From assembly GCA_002396065.1 (NCBI GenBank), contig DGWE01000010.1, positions 1-36,408 on the forward strand: a stretch of DNA of 36,408 nt, written 5' to 3'. Below the pieces are notes generated by a model that had not been told where the DNA came from, did no database searches, and saw nothing but the letters and a program-made list of their open reading frames with translations. Numbering within the stretch: position 1 is the stretch's first letter; each line of letters opens with the position of its first letter. Source of the stretch: Eubacteriaceae bacterium UBA4266 (lineage in GTDB: Bacteria > Bacillota > Clostridia > Eubacteriales > Eubacteriaceae). The position numbers were made by a program, and so were the translations under genes. Below are positions 17,601 through 24,518 of this stretch, one piece after another.

Positions 17601-18863
17601 GCCGATGTCCAGAATGAAGTCGACATCCGGCTTGAAATAGCTCGCGCCCTTGAAATGGGCCATCGTTTCGACTTCGCCGATATCGACTTTCAGCGCAGAC
17701 TGAATCAAGCCTTCGCCGTATCCGGTGGAGGCCGCGTTGGCGATATATGCGCCGTCAGGCAGCTTGCGGTAAATATCCTTTAAAATGTCGATGGCCTTTT
17801 TCAGCGGACTGCCTTCATTGCTCGAATAATAGCTGTACAGCAGCTCGCAGTCCTTCCCGATGACTGCCGCCTTCGTCGTGGTGGAGCCGGCATCAATGCC
17901 GAGGTAGACCGGTCCTTTGTAAGCCGTCAGATTGCCGCGTTTGACCTTGTCGCGGCTGTGGCGTTCGAGGAAAATGTCCAGCTCTTCCTGATCCTTAAAC
18001 AGCGGATCGAGGTGGCCCAGACCGATTTCGTCTTTAAAGGGCTTGTCCATGCGTTCAAGGAGTTCAGAGAACGCGATCACCGGCTGTTTTTCACTGGCGT
18101 AAGCCGTCCCCAAAGCGACAAACAGGTTGGAATTTGCCGGAAATTCCACTTCCTCCGGCTTGAGTTTCAGGGTTTCAATAAACCGTTGGCGCAGCTCGGA
18201 CAGGAAGTACAGCGGGCCGCCCAAAAAGGCCACATGGCCTTCGATCGTGTGGCCGCAGGCCAGACCAGAGATCGTCTGGTTAACCACAGCCTGCAGCACG
18301 GAAGCGGCGATGTCTGCCCGTTCTGCCCCGTCGTTGATCAGCGGCTGAATATCTGTCTTCGCAAAGACCCCGCAGCGCGACGCGATCGGGTAAATTGTCG
18401 TGTGCTTCTTGGCCAGCTCGTTGAGCCCTGCGGCATCGGTCTTGAGCAATGCCGCCATCTGATCGATGAAGGCCCCGGTCCCGCCGGCGCAGGTGCCGTT
18501 CATCCGCTGTTCCACACTCGCGCCAAAGAATGTGATTTTCGCGTCTTCGCCGCCCAGCTCAATGGCGCAGTCCGTTTCTGGAATTTTTTCTTCGACGGCA
18601 CGGGTACCGGCCACCACTTCCTGAATAAATGGAATGTCCAGCCAGTTCGCTGCTAACATCCCGCCGGAGCCGGTAACCGACACGTGTGCCTTGAAATCGC
18701 CCAGTTCTTTTGTGACATCTCTCAGCAGATTGCTCATGCTCTGCTGAATATTTGAGCGGTGTCTGCGGTAATCGCTGAAAATAATCTGATCATTTTCATC
18801 GAGGATGACGATTTTAATCGTCGTTGAGCCTACATCGAGGCCCATTCTGTAAGTTTCGCTCAT
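14610..18863 (-). CDS. Large 2-hydroxyacyl-CoA dehydratase activase-like protein (two activase modules, DUF2229, dehydratase-like tail)
   Basis: The 1417-residue cytoplasmic protein has two BadF/BadG/HgdC ATPase modules: LDVGSTTIK near residue 9 and [10 protein letters not shown] near 322. Cluster-type cysteines are Cys125 ([10 protein letters not shown]) and Cys164 in the first, and Cys444 (ACSSGCGSF) and Cys483 in the second. A DUF2229 region begins near [20 protein letters not shown] (about 670), and a 2-hydroxyglutaryl-CoA dehydratase-like region with [14 protein letters not shown] follows. HgdC-type activases use ATP to inject one electron into a dehydratase. This long form is common in clostridia, yet its substrate is unknown, and no separate dehydratase subunits are encoded nearby. 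It has its own promoter and a leader with a tandem repeat, and reads into uppS after 15 bp. Confidence 0.87.
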   Translation of the reverse strand: MSETYRMGLDVGSTTIKIVILDENDQIIFSDYRRHRSNIQQSMSNLLRDVTKELGDFKAHVSVTGSGGMLAANWLDIPFIQEVVAGTRAVEEKIPETDCAIELGGEDAKITFFGASVEQRMNGTCAGGTGAFIDQMAALLKTDAAGLNELAKKHTTIYPIASRCGVFAKTDIQPLINDGAERADIAASVLQAVVNQTISGLACGHTIEGHVAFLGGPLYFLSELRQRFIETLKLKPEEVEFPANSNLFVALGTAYASEKQPVIAFSELLERMDKPFKDEIGLGHLDPLFKDQEELDIFLERHSRDKVKRGNLTAYKGPVYLGIDAGSTTTKAAVIGKDCELLYSYYSSNEGSPLKKAIDILKDIYRKLPDGAYIANAASTGYGEGLIQSALKVDIGEVETMAHFKGASYFKPDVDFILDIGGQDMKAMRIRSGAIDSIILNEACSSGCGSFLETFAKSLNLQMNEFVESALEAKTPSNLGTRCTVFMNSKVKQAQKEGASVGDISAGLSYSVIKNALQKVIKVHNPKDLGKNIVVQGGTFNNNAVLRAFEKITGRDVIRPDVAGLMGAFGAALIAKERWQEGTTSTVLKADELDSFTTTIKHRRCGGCSNNCQLTINIFADGSRHVTGNRCEIGAGGVRNKDNVPNLYQYKYKRLFDYEPLSEEEATRGTIGIPRALNQYENFPFWFTFLTNLGYRVVLSSKSTRKIYEKGMSSIPSESVCYPAKLTHGHIQDLIDQGVKKIWYPCIAYEEKEFESADNCYNCPIVMSYPETIKYNMDSIKDQNVKFMNPFLALDNHQRVEERLTEIFAEEGVSKEEVTEALKKAYAEKYQVMGDLLEKGKETLQWLRQHKRKGIVLAGRPYHVDPEINHGLDNVITSLGMAVLTEDSVAALASSKSEQPLRVLDQWKYHSRLYRAAEFVTEHNELALVQLTSFGCGLDAVTSEQTQEILEHKGKIYTLIKIDEVSNLGAIRIRLRSLKAALLERDAHHIKVPGKSLTKRVPFTKEMRKKHTILCPQMSPIHFDLFSTAMNASGYNFEVLPAVDQKAVDAGLSYVNNDACYPSILTVGQIMAALQSGKYDLNNVSVIMSQTGGPCRASNYVGFIRKALKEAGMEQVPVVSINTVGLEDNPGFSITPAMAYRIVIAAVYGDLFQRVLYATRPYEKVKGSANALYEKWRQKVRPNIIRPRARVFKKNVQDIVREFDQLPRVDKTIPKVGIVGEILVKYHPTANNNLVKVLEKEGCQVVSPDIIDFFLYCSYNAIYKHDVLSGTAKAKRINELVIKVVEHYRKNMKQALNESRHFSAPSTIEKKAEKADELISLGNQGGEGWFLTAEMMELIESGVENIVCVQPFACLPNHVMGKGMIKPIRRRYPYANIAPIDYDPGASEVNQINRIKLMVETAWKNLEKKEKRKQAEA

Positions 18864-18878
18864 GGATTTCTCTTCTTT

Positions 18879-18906
18879 CTGTAAATTTCTATCTGTAGAT
18901 TTCTAT
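18879..18906 (-). repeat. Tandem 14-bp direct repeat in the activase leader
   Basis: On the minus strand, ATAGAAATCTACAG and ATAGAAATTTACAG sit head to tail with one mismatch, about 15-45 bases before the activase start and downstream of its promoter. The core AGAAATCTA also occurs at about 19099-19107 in the leader of the divergent regulator. It may be a protein-binding site; that is inference. Confidence 0.6.
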
Positions 18907-18941
18907 TTCACGATCAATCGGGATTTTCAAATTATCGGTGT

Positions 18942-18970
18942 ATTATATCGCAAACATCTTTAGAATGCAA
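18942..18970 (-). promoter_or_regulatory. Promoter of the activase-uppS-cdsA operon
   Basis: On the minus strand, TTGCAT (18965-18970) and TATAAT (18942-18947) are 17 bp apart. The same pair of boxes with the same spacing drives the tRNA array at 35510-35538. The predicted leader is about 70 bases. Confidence 0.75.
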
Positions 18971-19131
18971 TTAAATCTCGATAATCTTTGTCCACTTATT
19001 GATCGACGCATCTCTGCCCGACAAACTGCCTCTGCCACTTAAATTTTTTTAATGAAAAATAAACGATTATTGATTATACTTTTATTAAAATATTGTACAG
19101 AAATCTAATGAAGAAACTACAGGAAAAAACG

Positions 19132-19809
19132 ATGAGTGATCAAATTAATAAAAAAGTCTTCGGCAGCCGCCTGAAGCAATTAATGAAATCCTACGGCGAA
19201 ACCACCTACTCACTGGGAGCCCACTTTAATCTTTCGCCGCCGAGCATCTCCCGGTATACCCGAGCCGAAATGGCGCCGAAAATGACGACGATTTACGCCC
19301 TGGCCGATTATTTTGATGTCAATCCCAAATGGCTAATGGGACAGTCCGTCTCGATGTACCAGTCCGACATTCTCGACGACAGCGACATCAACGCGGATCA
19401 CAGCTTAATCGACATTTCGGTATTCGATGAAATACGCTACGACCTGCCTATTTTCTCCAACCACCGCCTCAAGGAAGCGCTGCATCTTCCTCTCAGCCGT
19501 TTAAGTGAGTGGGGGCCAGTTTTTGGCTACCGCATCCCAGACGACACGATGGCGCCCGTTCTCAGACCAAGGGATTTGGTTGTCATCCGCCTGAGCACAG
19601 ACATCAAATCGGGAGACGCCGTCGCGTTCCACGTCAACCGCCAAAACATGATGATTCGAAAGGTCATCGTTCAAGGGGGACAGATCATCACCCAACCGCT
19701 CAATCCATCGGCTGACGCCGCCTGCTACCAGATCAATAAAAATCACGTCCAGTTTATCGGGCGGGTGGTCTATTGTCTGCACCGGGAGGAAACCTATTTT
19801 GACGCATAA
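19132..19809 (+). CDS. Cro/CI-type regulator with S24-fold C-terminus lacking catalytic Ser
   Basis: The 225-residue protein has an N-terminal Cro/CI helix-turn-helix (residues 9-70, with TTYSLGAHFNLSPPSISRYT) and a C-terminal LexA/CI S24 domain (about 130-215). The residue of the GDSM nucleophile is Thr139 (DDTMAPVLRPRDLVVI), and the column of the general-base Lys reads Arg176-Lys177 in MMIRKV. No Ala-Gly or Cys-Gly cleavage pair is seen in the linker. RecA-stimulated self-cleavage therefore looks unlikely, and a ligand or protein signal may switch it instead. The ATG at 19132 has AGGA 7 bases upstream; a TTG 39 bp earlier has no such site. It is divergent from the activase operon and convergent with rnpB. 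It is not LexA itself on this evidence. Confidence 0.82.
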   Translation: MSDQINKKVFGSRLKQLMKSYGETTYSLGAHFNLSPPSISRYTRAEMAPKMTTIYALADYFDVNPKWLMGQSVSMYQSDILDDSDINADHSLIDISVFDEIRYDLPIFSNHRLKEALHLPLSRLSEWGPVFGYRIPDDTMAPVLRPRDLVVIRLSTDIKSGDAVAFHVNRQNMMIRKVIVQGGQIITQPLNPSADAACYQINKNHVQFIGRVVYCLHREETYFDA

Positions 19810-19840
19810 AAAAAGCTTGGCCAATTGGTCAAGCTTTTTT
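19808..19840. terminator. Bidirectional terminator shared by the S24 regulator gene and rnpB
   Basis: A long stem (AAAAGCTTG pairing with CAAGCTTTT, extended through CC/GG around a small loop) has a T-run on both strands. It ends the regulator gene from the left and rnpB from the right. Confidence 0.88.
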
Positions 19841-19844
19841 GATT

Positions 19845-20172
19845 AGATCTGTAAGCCGAGTTCTGTTTAAATGATCATCTATCTCGTTTTGCTGTCACCA
19901 GCAAACTCAAGCGACCTACCTGAGAGCAGCGACGGGCCGCCGCCTTTTAACGCTCGTTCTTGGTCTTGCTCCGAATGGGGTTTACCCAGCTGGCGAATTA
20001 CTTCAACCACTGGTGAGCTCTTACCTCACCCTTTCACCCTTACCGCAGATGCGGCGGTTTACTTTCTGTTGCACTTGCCTTAAAGTCACCTTTACCGGAC
20101 GTTATCCGGCATCCTGCCCTGTGGAGCTCGGACTTTCCTCAGAGTTGCCTCCGCGATCATATGATCTAGTCG
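19845..20172 (-). ncRNA. rnpB: RNase P RNA
   Basis: The catalytic RNA of RNase P, which removes tRNA 5' leaders. On the minus strand the conserved GAGGAAAGTCCGAGCTC (about 20124-20140) follows ATCGCGGAGGCAAC, and the matching 3' element AACAGAACTCGGCTTACAG (about 19850-19870) is present. GGTGAAAGGGTGAGGTAAGA and CCCCATTCGGAGCAAGACC are further conserved pieces. Ends are set from the promoter (start near 20172) and the terminator, so each is uncertain by several bases. The gene sits just after recA. Confidence 0.95.
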
Positions 20173-20178
20173 CATTAT

Positions 20179-20207
20179 ATTATACGCAGACGCGCTTTGA
20201 ATTTCAA
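20179..20207 (-). promoter_or_regulatory. Promoter of rnpB
   Basis: On the minus strand, TTGAAA (20202-20207) and TATAAT (20179-20184) are 17 bp apart. The -35 box starts only 5 bp after the recA stop codon. Confidence 0.85.
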
Positions 20208-20212
20208 GCTTT

Positions 20213-21337
20213 TTATTCCTTGAAGGTGCCCATTTCAAAGGCTTCCTGGCCGTCATCGGCTTCTGTGCCGGCGTCAGCTCCATCTGCTTCTTCCCCGTCG
20301 CCATCCTGATTGAGGATGAGGTTTCTCACCTTCTGTTCGATTTCATCGCACAGATCCGGTTTATCCTCTAAGATCTGACGGACCTTGTCGCGCCCCTGGC
20401 CGAGGCGTTCGCCGTCGTAAGAGAACCAGGAACCAGATTTTTTCACGATGTCGAGATCAACTGCGCGGTCGAGCACATCCCCTTCGTGGGAAATGCCCTT
20501 GCCGTAGATAATATCAAATTCCGCAGTTTTAAAGGGCGGCGCCATTTTGTTTTTGACAATTTTGACGCGGGTGCGGTTCCCGATGGATTCGCCTTCTTTT
20601 TTAATCTGTTCGACGCGGCGCACGTCAATTCTCACTGAAGAATAGAATTTCAGCGCACGTCCGCCCGTTGTGACTTCCGGATTGCCGTAGACGACGCCGA
20701 CCTTTTCTCTGAGCTGATTGATGAAAATCGTGGCCGTATTGGCATTTTTGATGACCCCAGTGAGTTTGCGAAGTGCCTGGGACATCAGTCTCGCATGAAG
20801 CCCAACGTGAGAGTCGCCCATGGTGCCGTCGATTTCTGCCCGAGGGACCAAAGCTGCAACCGAGTCAACCACTGCAACGTCGATGGCGCCGCTTCGCAGC
20901 AGGGCCTCTAAAATTTCAAGGGCCTGTTCGCCGGTATCCGGCTGAGAAATAATCAAATTGTCGATGTCGACGCCGAGATTGGCCGCGTAGATCGGATCCA
21001 ATGCGTGCTCCGCGTCGATAAAGGCCGCGTTGCCGCCTGCTTTCTGACACTCAGCGATAATGTGCAGCGCCAGGGTCGTCTTCCCTGAAGATTCTGGACC
21101 GTAGATTTCGGTGATTCTCCCCTTCGGAATGCCGCCGATGCCGAGAGCCATATCGATACTCAGCGACGAGGTCGAAATCACGTCGACATTTTTCTGCGCA
21201 CTGTCACCGAGACGCATCACAGCGCCCTTGCCGTATGTCTTTTCAATATTTTTCAGCGCGGTGTCCAGCGCTTTTTTTCGTTCTTCCTGATCTAAAATTG
21301 GAACGACTGGTTCCAAAGGTTTTTCTTTCTTCGCCAT
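20213..21337 (-). CDS. recA: Recombinase RecA
   Basis: RecA forms ATP-dependent filaments on single-stranded DNA for recombination and SOS signalling. The 374-residue protein has the Walker A motif GPESSGKT at residues 80-87, [14 protein letters not shown], the L2-region [20 protein letters not shown], and an acidic C-terminal tail, all typical. The second of two close in-frame ATGs (21337) is chosen, because AAGGAGGA is 6 bases ahead of it and practically touches the first (21343). It lies 26 bp downstream of cinA, a common pairing. No own promoter or terminator was seen; transcription likely continues into the rnpB promoter region. Confidence 0.97.
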   Translation of the reverse strand: MAKKEKPLEPVVPILDQEERKKALDTALKNIEKTYGKGAVMRLGDSAQKNVDVISTSSLSIDMALGIGGIPKGRITEIYGPESSGKTTLALHIIAECQKAGGNAAFIDAEHALDPIYAANLGVDIDNLIISQPDTGEQALEILEALLRSGAIDVAVVDSVAALVPRAEIDGTMGDSHVGLHARLMSQALRKLTGVIKNANTATIFINQLREKVGVVYGNPEVTTGGRALKFYSSVRIDVRRVEQIKKEGESIGNRTRVKIVKNKMAPPFKTAEFDIIYGKGISHEGDVLDRAVDLDIVKKSGSWFSYDGERLGQGRDKVRQILEDKPDLCDEIEQKVRNLILNQDGDGEEADGADAGTEADDGQEAFEMGTFKE

Positions 21338-21363
21338 GCGCATTCCTCCTTATCTATTTAACA

Positions 21364-22587
21364 TTACAATAAAATCTCTCGAATGAGTCCGAAGACCTTC
21401 ACCGCTGTCCGAGTCTGGATCATCCGACGATTGCCTCTAAATTTACAGGTCTGGGTTTCGGTTTTGCCGCCGGCGCAGACCGAGATGTTGACCGTGCCAG
21501 ATGGCTGGCCTTCATCTTCTTCCTCACGGATGTCGGAAACCGCAATGTTGACGTCGCAGTCGGAAATTCGTGCTAAATTTTCAGCCATCGCTGCAGCCGT
21601 TTCCGCGCTGTCTGCGCCCTTAGCTTTGAGCAGTGCCGGGTTTAAATCCAAAAACTTAACTTTCATCTGATCGTCCTCGACGGTCAATCCCAGCTTATAC
21701 ACCTTTGCGATGTCGTCGATACCCGCCAAGACCGAGCCCGCAATGCCACCTGTTCCGGAATCGGCTATCGCTAACGTCATGCCCTTCTTAATCAGAAGAT
21801 CCGCCGCTGTTTGAGAAAGAGGTTCACTGGAGTGAGCGAAAATGTGTCGGCCAAAGCGCTTTTCGATTTCATCGGCGTATCGGTCGAGCAAGCGGTTCAT
21901 TTCGTCCAGGTCGGTGCCGTTCGCTGTCACGCGGATCAGCACTTCCCCTGGCTTCGCATAAGTCGCAATGGTCGGGTTGGTCTGTCCGTCGACCAAGTCG
22001 AGAATAGACTGCTCGACCATGGATTCACCGAGATCGCAGATATTGAAAAATCTGGACAGCACCAGCTGATGGGTCTGCTTTTTCAAAGCCGGAATCACTG
22101 ACAAATCGAGCATTGTCTTCATTTCTTCCGGAGGCCCCGGCAGCATGAACACCTGCAAATCGTCCTTTTTGATGTAGATGCCTGGCGCGGTGCCCCGCGT
22201 GTTGTCGATGGCTTCCGCCCCTTCTGGAATGTCGCATTGTCTGAAATTGTTCTCGGTCATCGTGTAATTGTAACGGTCGAAATGGGCTTTCAGATTTTCA
22301 ACCTGGCGCTGATCCCGCACCAAGGGCATGCCAAAATAATCCGCAATGGTTTTTTTGGTCAGATCATCCTGCGTTGGTCCGAGCCCGCCAGTCACAATGA
22401 TCACTTCACTGCGGTGGGCCGCGATATCAAAACAGGCCTTTAATCGTTCCGGGTTATCGCCGATGGTCGTCTGGTAATGCACCGCCGCACCAATTCGCGA
22501 GAGCTTCCCTGAAATGTACTGCGCATTGGTGTTGAGGGTTTCGCCCGTCAGCAATTCTGTTCCGACGCAGATGATTTCGCAATCCAT
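21364..22587 (-). CDS. cinA: CinA family protein with degenerate C-terminal amidase domain
   Basis: The 407-residue protein has a well-conserved N-terminal CinA/MoCF domain (1-170, with GTELLTGETLNTN and VTGGLGPTQDDLT) and the middle region. This half binds nucleotides and is linked to ADP-ribose pyrophosphatase activity in the family. The C-terminal half is the NMN amidohydrolase (PncC) domain in outline, but the signature ESCTGG reads DSGTGG at 276-281, and the segment that normally reads VTGIAGPGG reads VSDIREEED (350-358). That half is probably catalytically poor or dead. AAGGA precedes the ATG. It is cotranscribed with recA and separated from pgsA by a terminator. Confidence 0.9.
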   Translation of the reverse strand: MDCEIICVGTELLTGETLNTNAQYISGKLSRIGAAVHYQTTIGDNPERLKACFDIAAHRSEVIIVTGGLGPTQDDLTKKTIADYFGMPLVRDQRQVENLKAHFDRYNYTMTENNFRQCDIPEGAEAIDNTRGTAPGIYIKKDDLQVFMLPGPPEEMKTMLDLSVIPALKKQTHQLVLSRFFNICDLGESMVEQSILDLVDGQTNPTIATYAKPGEVLIRVTANGTDLDEMNRLLDRYADEIEKRFGRHIFAHSSEPLSQTAADLLIKKGMTLAIADSGTGGIAGSVLAGIDDIAKVYKLGLTVEDDQMKVKFLDLNPALLKAKGADSAETAAAMAENLARISDCDVNIAVSDIREEEDEGQPSGTVNISVCAGGKTETQTCKFRGNRRMIQTRTAVKVFGLIREILL

Positions 22588-22619
22588 TGATTTTTCCTTC
22601 TTTCGTCAATTTTATAGTC

Positions 22620-22649
22620 AAAAAAACGCCTGATTGAACCAGACGTTTT
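22620..22649 (-). terminator. Intrinsic terminator of the ftsK-rimO-pgsA unit
   Basis: On the minus strand a 10-bp stem (22640-22649 with 22623-22632, one G-T pair) is followed by a run of T through 22620. It lies 9 bp beyond the pgsA stop. Confidence 0.85.
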
Positions 22650-22657
22650 AAAAATAC

Positions 22658-23200
22658 TTATTTGGATTGAATAACGTTTTTGTTATTCACAAAATATTCA
22701 ATTCCGGAAATAATGGTCAGCGCCAGCGCCACATAAATCATGATGTTGCCAAGCAGCCACAGCGGATAAATGTCTGGCAGCCAAGCGCTCAGAATCATCA
22801 AAATAATGGTGATCATCTGAGAAACCGTCTTGGCCTTGCCGAGTTTTCCAGCAGCGATGACGACGCCCGAAGAGGCGGCCAATGTTCTCAAGCCGGTAAT
22901 GGCAAATTCGCGCGCAATAATGATAATGACAATCCACGCCATGATCTGGTGCGATTCCACCAAACAAATGAATGCGGAAGCCGTTAACAGCTTATCGGCC
23001 AGCGGATCCATAAATTTTCCAAAATCCGTGATCAGATGGCGGCTTCTCGCAATATGACCGTCAAGATGATCGGAATAAGATGCAACACAGAATATGATCA
23101 ATGCAATCAATTGATGCTGCGGAAAATTAATTTCCATTGCTGCAACAAAAAATGGAATGCAGATCATTCTGAAAATCGTGATTTTATTTGGTAGATTCAT
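22658..23200 (-). CDS. pgsA: CDP-diacylglycerol-glycerol-3-phosphate 3-phosphatidyltransferase PgsA
   Basis: This membrane enzyme commits CDP-diacylglycerol to phosphatidylglycerol by making PG-phosphate. The 180-residue protein has about five hydrophobic segments and the full CDP-alcohol phosphotransferase motif: Asp44, Asp47-Gly48, Ala51-Arg52, Gly61, Asp65, Asp69. AGGGGAGG precedes the ATG. The start overlaps the end of rimO by 17 bp. It could be mistaken for another CDP-alcohol transferase, but the length and rimO-pgsA-cinA context support PgsA. Confidence 0.94.
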   Translation of the reverse strand: MNLPNKITIFRMICIPFFVAAMEINFPQHQLIALIIFCVASYSDHLDGHIARSRHLITDFGKFMDPLADKLLTASAFICLVESHQIMAWIVIIIIAREFAITGLRTLAASSGVVIAAGKLGKAKTVSQMITIILMILSAWLPDIYPLWLLGNIMIYVALALTIISGIEYFVNNKNVIQSK

Positions 23201-24518
23201 TTATTACCTCCCCTATTAAATCAAATCCAATCGCGTCTACGATTTTCACCCGATAAAAATGGCCTGGTTTGGGCTTCGAGGTCTCGATAATGACGTCGCC
23301 GTCGATTTCAGGAGCGTCTCCCCACGTTCTGCCGATCGCGATGCCGTTTTCGTCAATCTCGTCGATTAAAACCGTCATTTCCTGGTCGATCCACCGGGTG
23401 CTCCACTGTGTCGAAATGGCCTCCTGCTGCTCGTAAATCCGCCGAATTCTCTCTTCCTTGACGTCTTCGTCAATTTGATCCGGCATCTCTGCAGCGGGCG
23501 TTCCTTCCTCCTGGGAGTACGCGAAGGCGCCTAAACGCTCAAACTTCAATTCACCCAAGGTTTGAAGCATCGCGTCAAACTGCGCTTCGCTTTCGCCAGG
23601 GAAACCAGCGATAACAGTCGTTCTCAAAACCGCATCAGGACATTTTTTCCTAATCAGATTTACTTTACCATAAATTTCTTTTTTGTCAATGCGGCGGCCC
23701 ATTCTGTGCAGAATCTCGTCTTCGGTGTGCTGAATCGGCATATCGAAATAGGGACAGATATTATCGTGGCGGTTGATCACGTCGAGCAGCTTTTCGTCGA
23801 TGCCTTCCGGATACATGTACAAAAGCCTAATCCACGTAAAGGGAATGCGGCCGGCCAGCTCATCAAGTAAATCCGCTAAATCGTAATCGCGATCCAAATC
23901 CACGCCGTATTGGGTCAGATTCTGCGCAACGAGAATCAATTCCCGAACGCCGCTGTCGTAAAGGGTCTGCGCTTCTTTGAGAATCGTCTCCGGCGATCGG
24001 CTGCGGTGCCGCCCCCGGATATTTGGAATTGCACAATAGGTGCAGTGGTTGTCACAGCCTTCGCTGATCTTTAGGTATTCCGTCGTCTGCCCTTTTTTGA
24101 CGTAGCGCTTTTCACTTTCTTTTCGGATCTGAGCGCTCGTATAGATTTTGCCGTCTTTTTTATTTTGAATGATGTCCGGCAGATCGTCGATTTGGTTGAC
24201 GCCGATGAAATAATCGACCTCAGGCAGCTCAGCCTTGAGCTCCTCGGCGTATCGCTGCGCCATACAGCCCGCCACGACAAAGGTTTGGCAGTTTTCCTCC
24301 GGATGTGTCCGGTAAGGCAGCAGATCGAAAATCATCTCAATCGACTGCTTTTTGGCCGCCTCGATGAAACAGCAGGTGTTGACGATGATCAGCGACGCCT
24401 CAGACGGCTCGTCCGTCAGCGCGTAACCGCGCTGGAGCAGGCCGCCGACCATGTTTTCGCTGTCCACTGTGTTTTTATCGCAGCCCATGGTTTGAACAAA
24501 TACGGTTTGATCAGCCAT
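23184..24518 (-). CDS. rimO: Ribosomal protein S12 methylthiotransferase RimO
   Basis: RimO adds a methylthio group to an Asp of ribosomal protein S12 by radical SAM chemistry. The 444-residue protein has the UPF0004 domain with cysteines at 13 (TMGCDKNTVDSENM), 49 or 50 and 85, the radical SAM motif GCDNHCTYC (Cys155, 159, 162), and a C-terminal TRAM domain. The ASLIIVNTCCF and TVDSENM wording fits RimO better than MiaB. GGGAGA precedes the ATG. It overlaps ftsK by 8 bp and pgsA by 17 bp, forming a tight three-gene unit. Confidence 0.95.
   Translation of the reverse strand: MADQTVFVQTMGCDKNTVDSENMVGGLLQRGYALTDEPSEASLIIVNTCCFIEAAKKQSIEMIFDLLPYRTHPEENCQTFVVAGCMAQRYAEELKAELPEVDYFIGVNQIDDLPDIIQNKKDGKIYTSAQIRKESEKRYVKKGQTTEYLKISEGCDNHCTYCAIPNIRGRHRSRSPETILKEAQTLYDSGVRELILVAQNLTQYGVDLDRDYDLADLLDELAGRIPFTWIRLLYMYPEGIDEKLLDVINRHDNICPYFDMPIQHTEDEILHRMGRRIDKKEIYGKVNLIRKKCPDAVLRTTVIAGFPGESEAQFDAMLQTLGELKFERLGAFAYSQEEGTPAAEMPDQIDEDVKEERIRRIYEQQEAISTQWSTRWIDQEMTVLIDEIDENGIAIGRTWGDAPEIDGDVIIETSKPKPGHFYRVKIVDAIGFDLIGEVINESTK

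Noticed and set aside
16470..17783. 437-codon plus-strand open frame opposite the activase gene
   Set aside because: It is antisense to strong activase motifs, has no ribosome site and arises from codon bias; many similar long antisense frames lie opposite polC and pnp.
19075..19080. TATACT as the -10 box of the S24 regulator gene
   Set aside because: No acceptable -35 at 16-18 bp; left unassigned.
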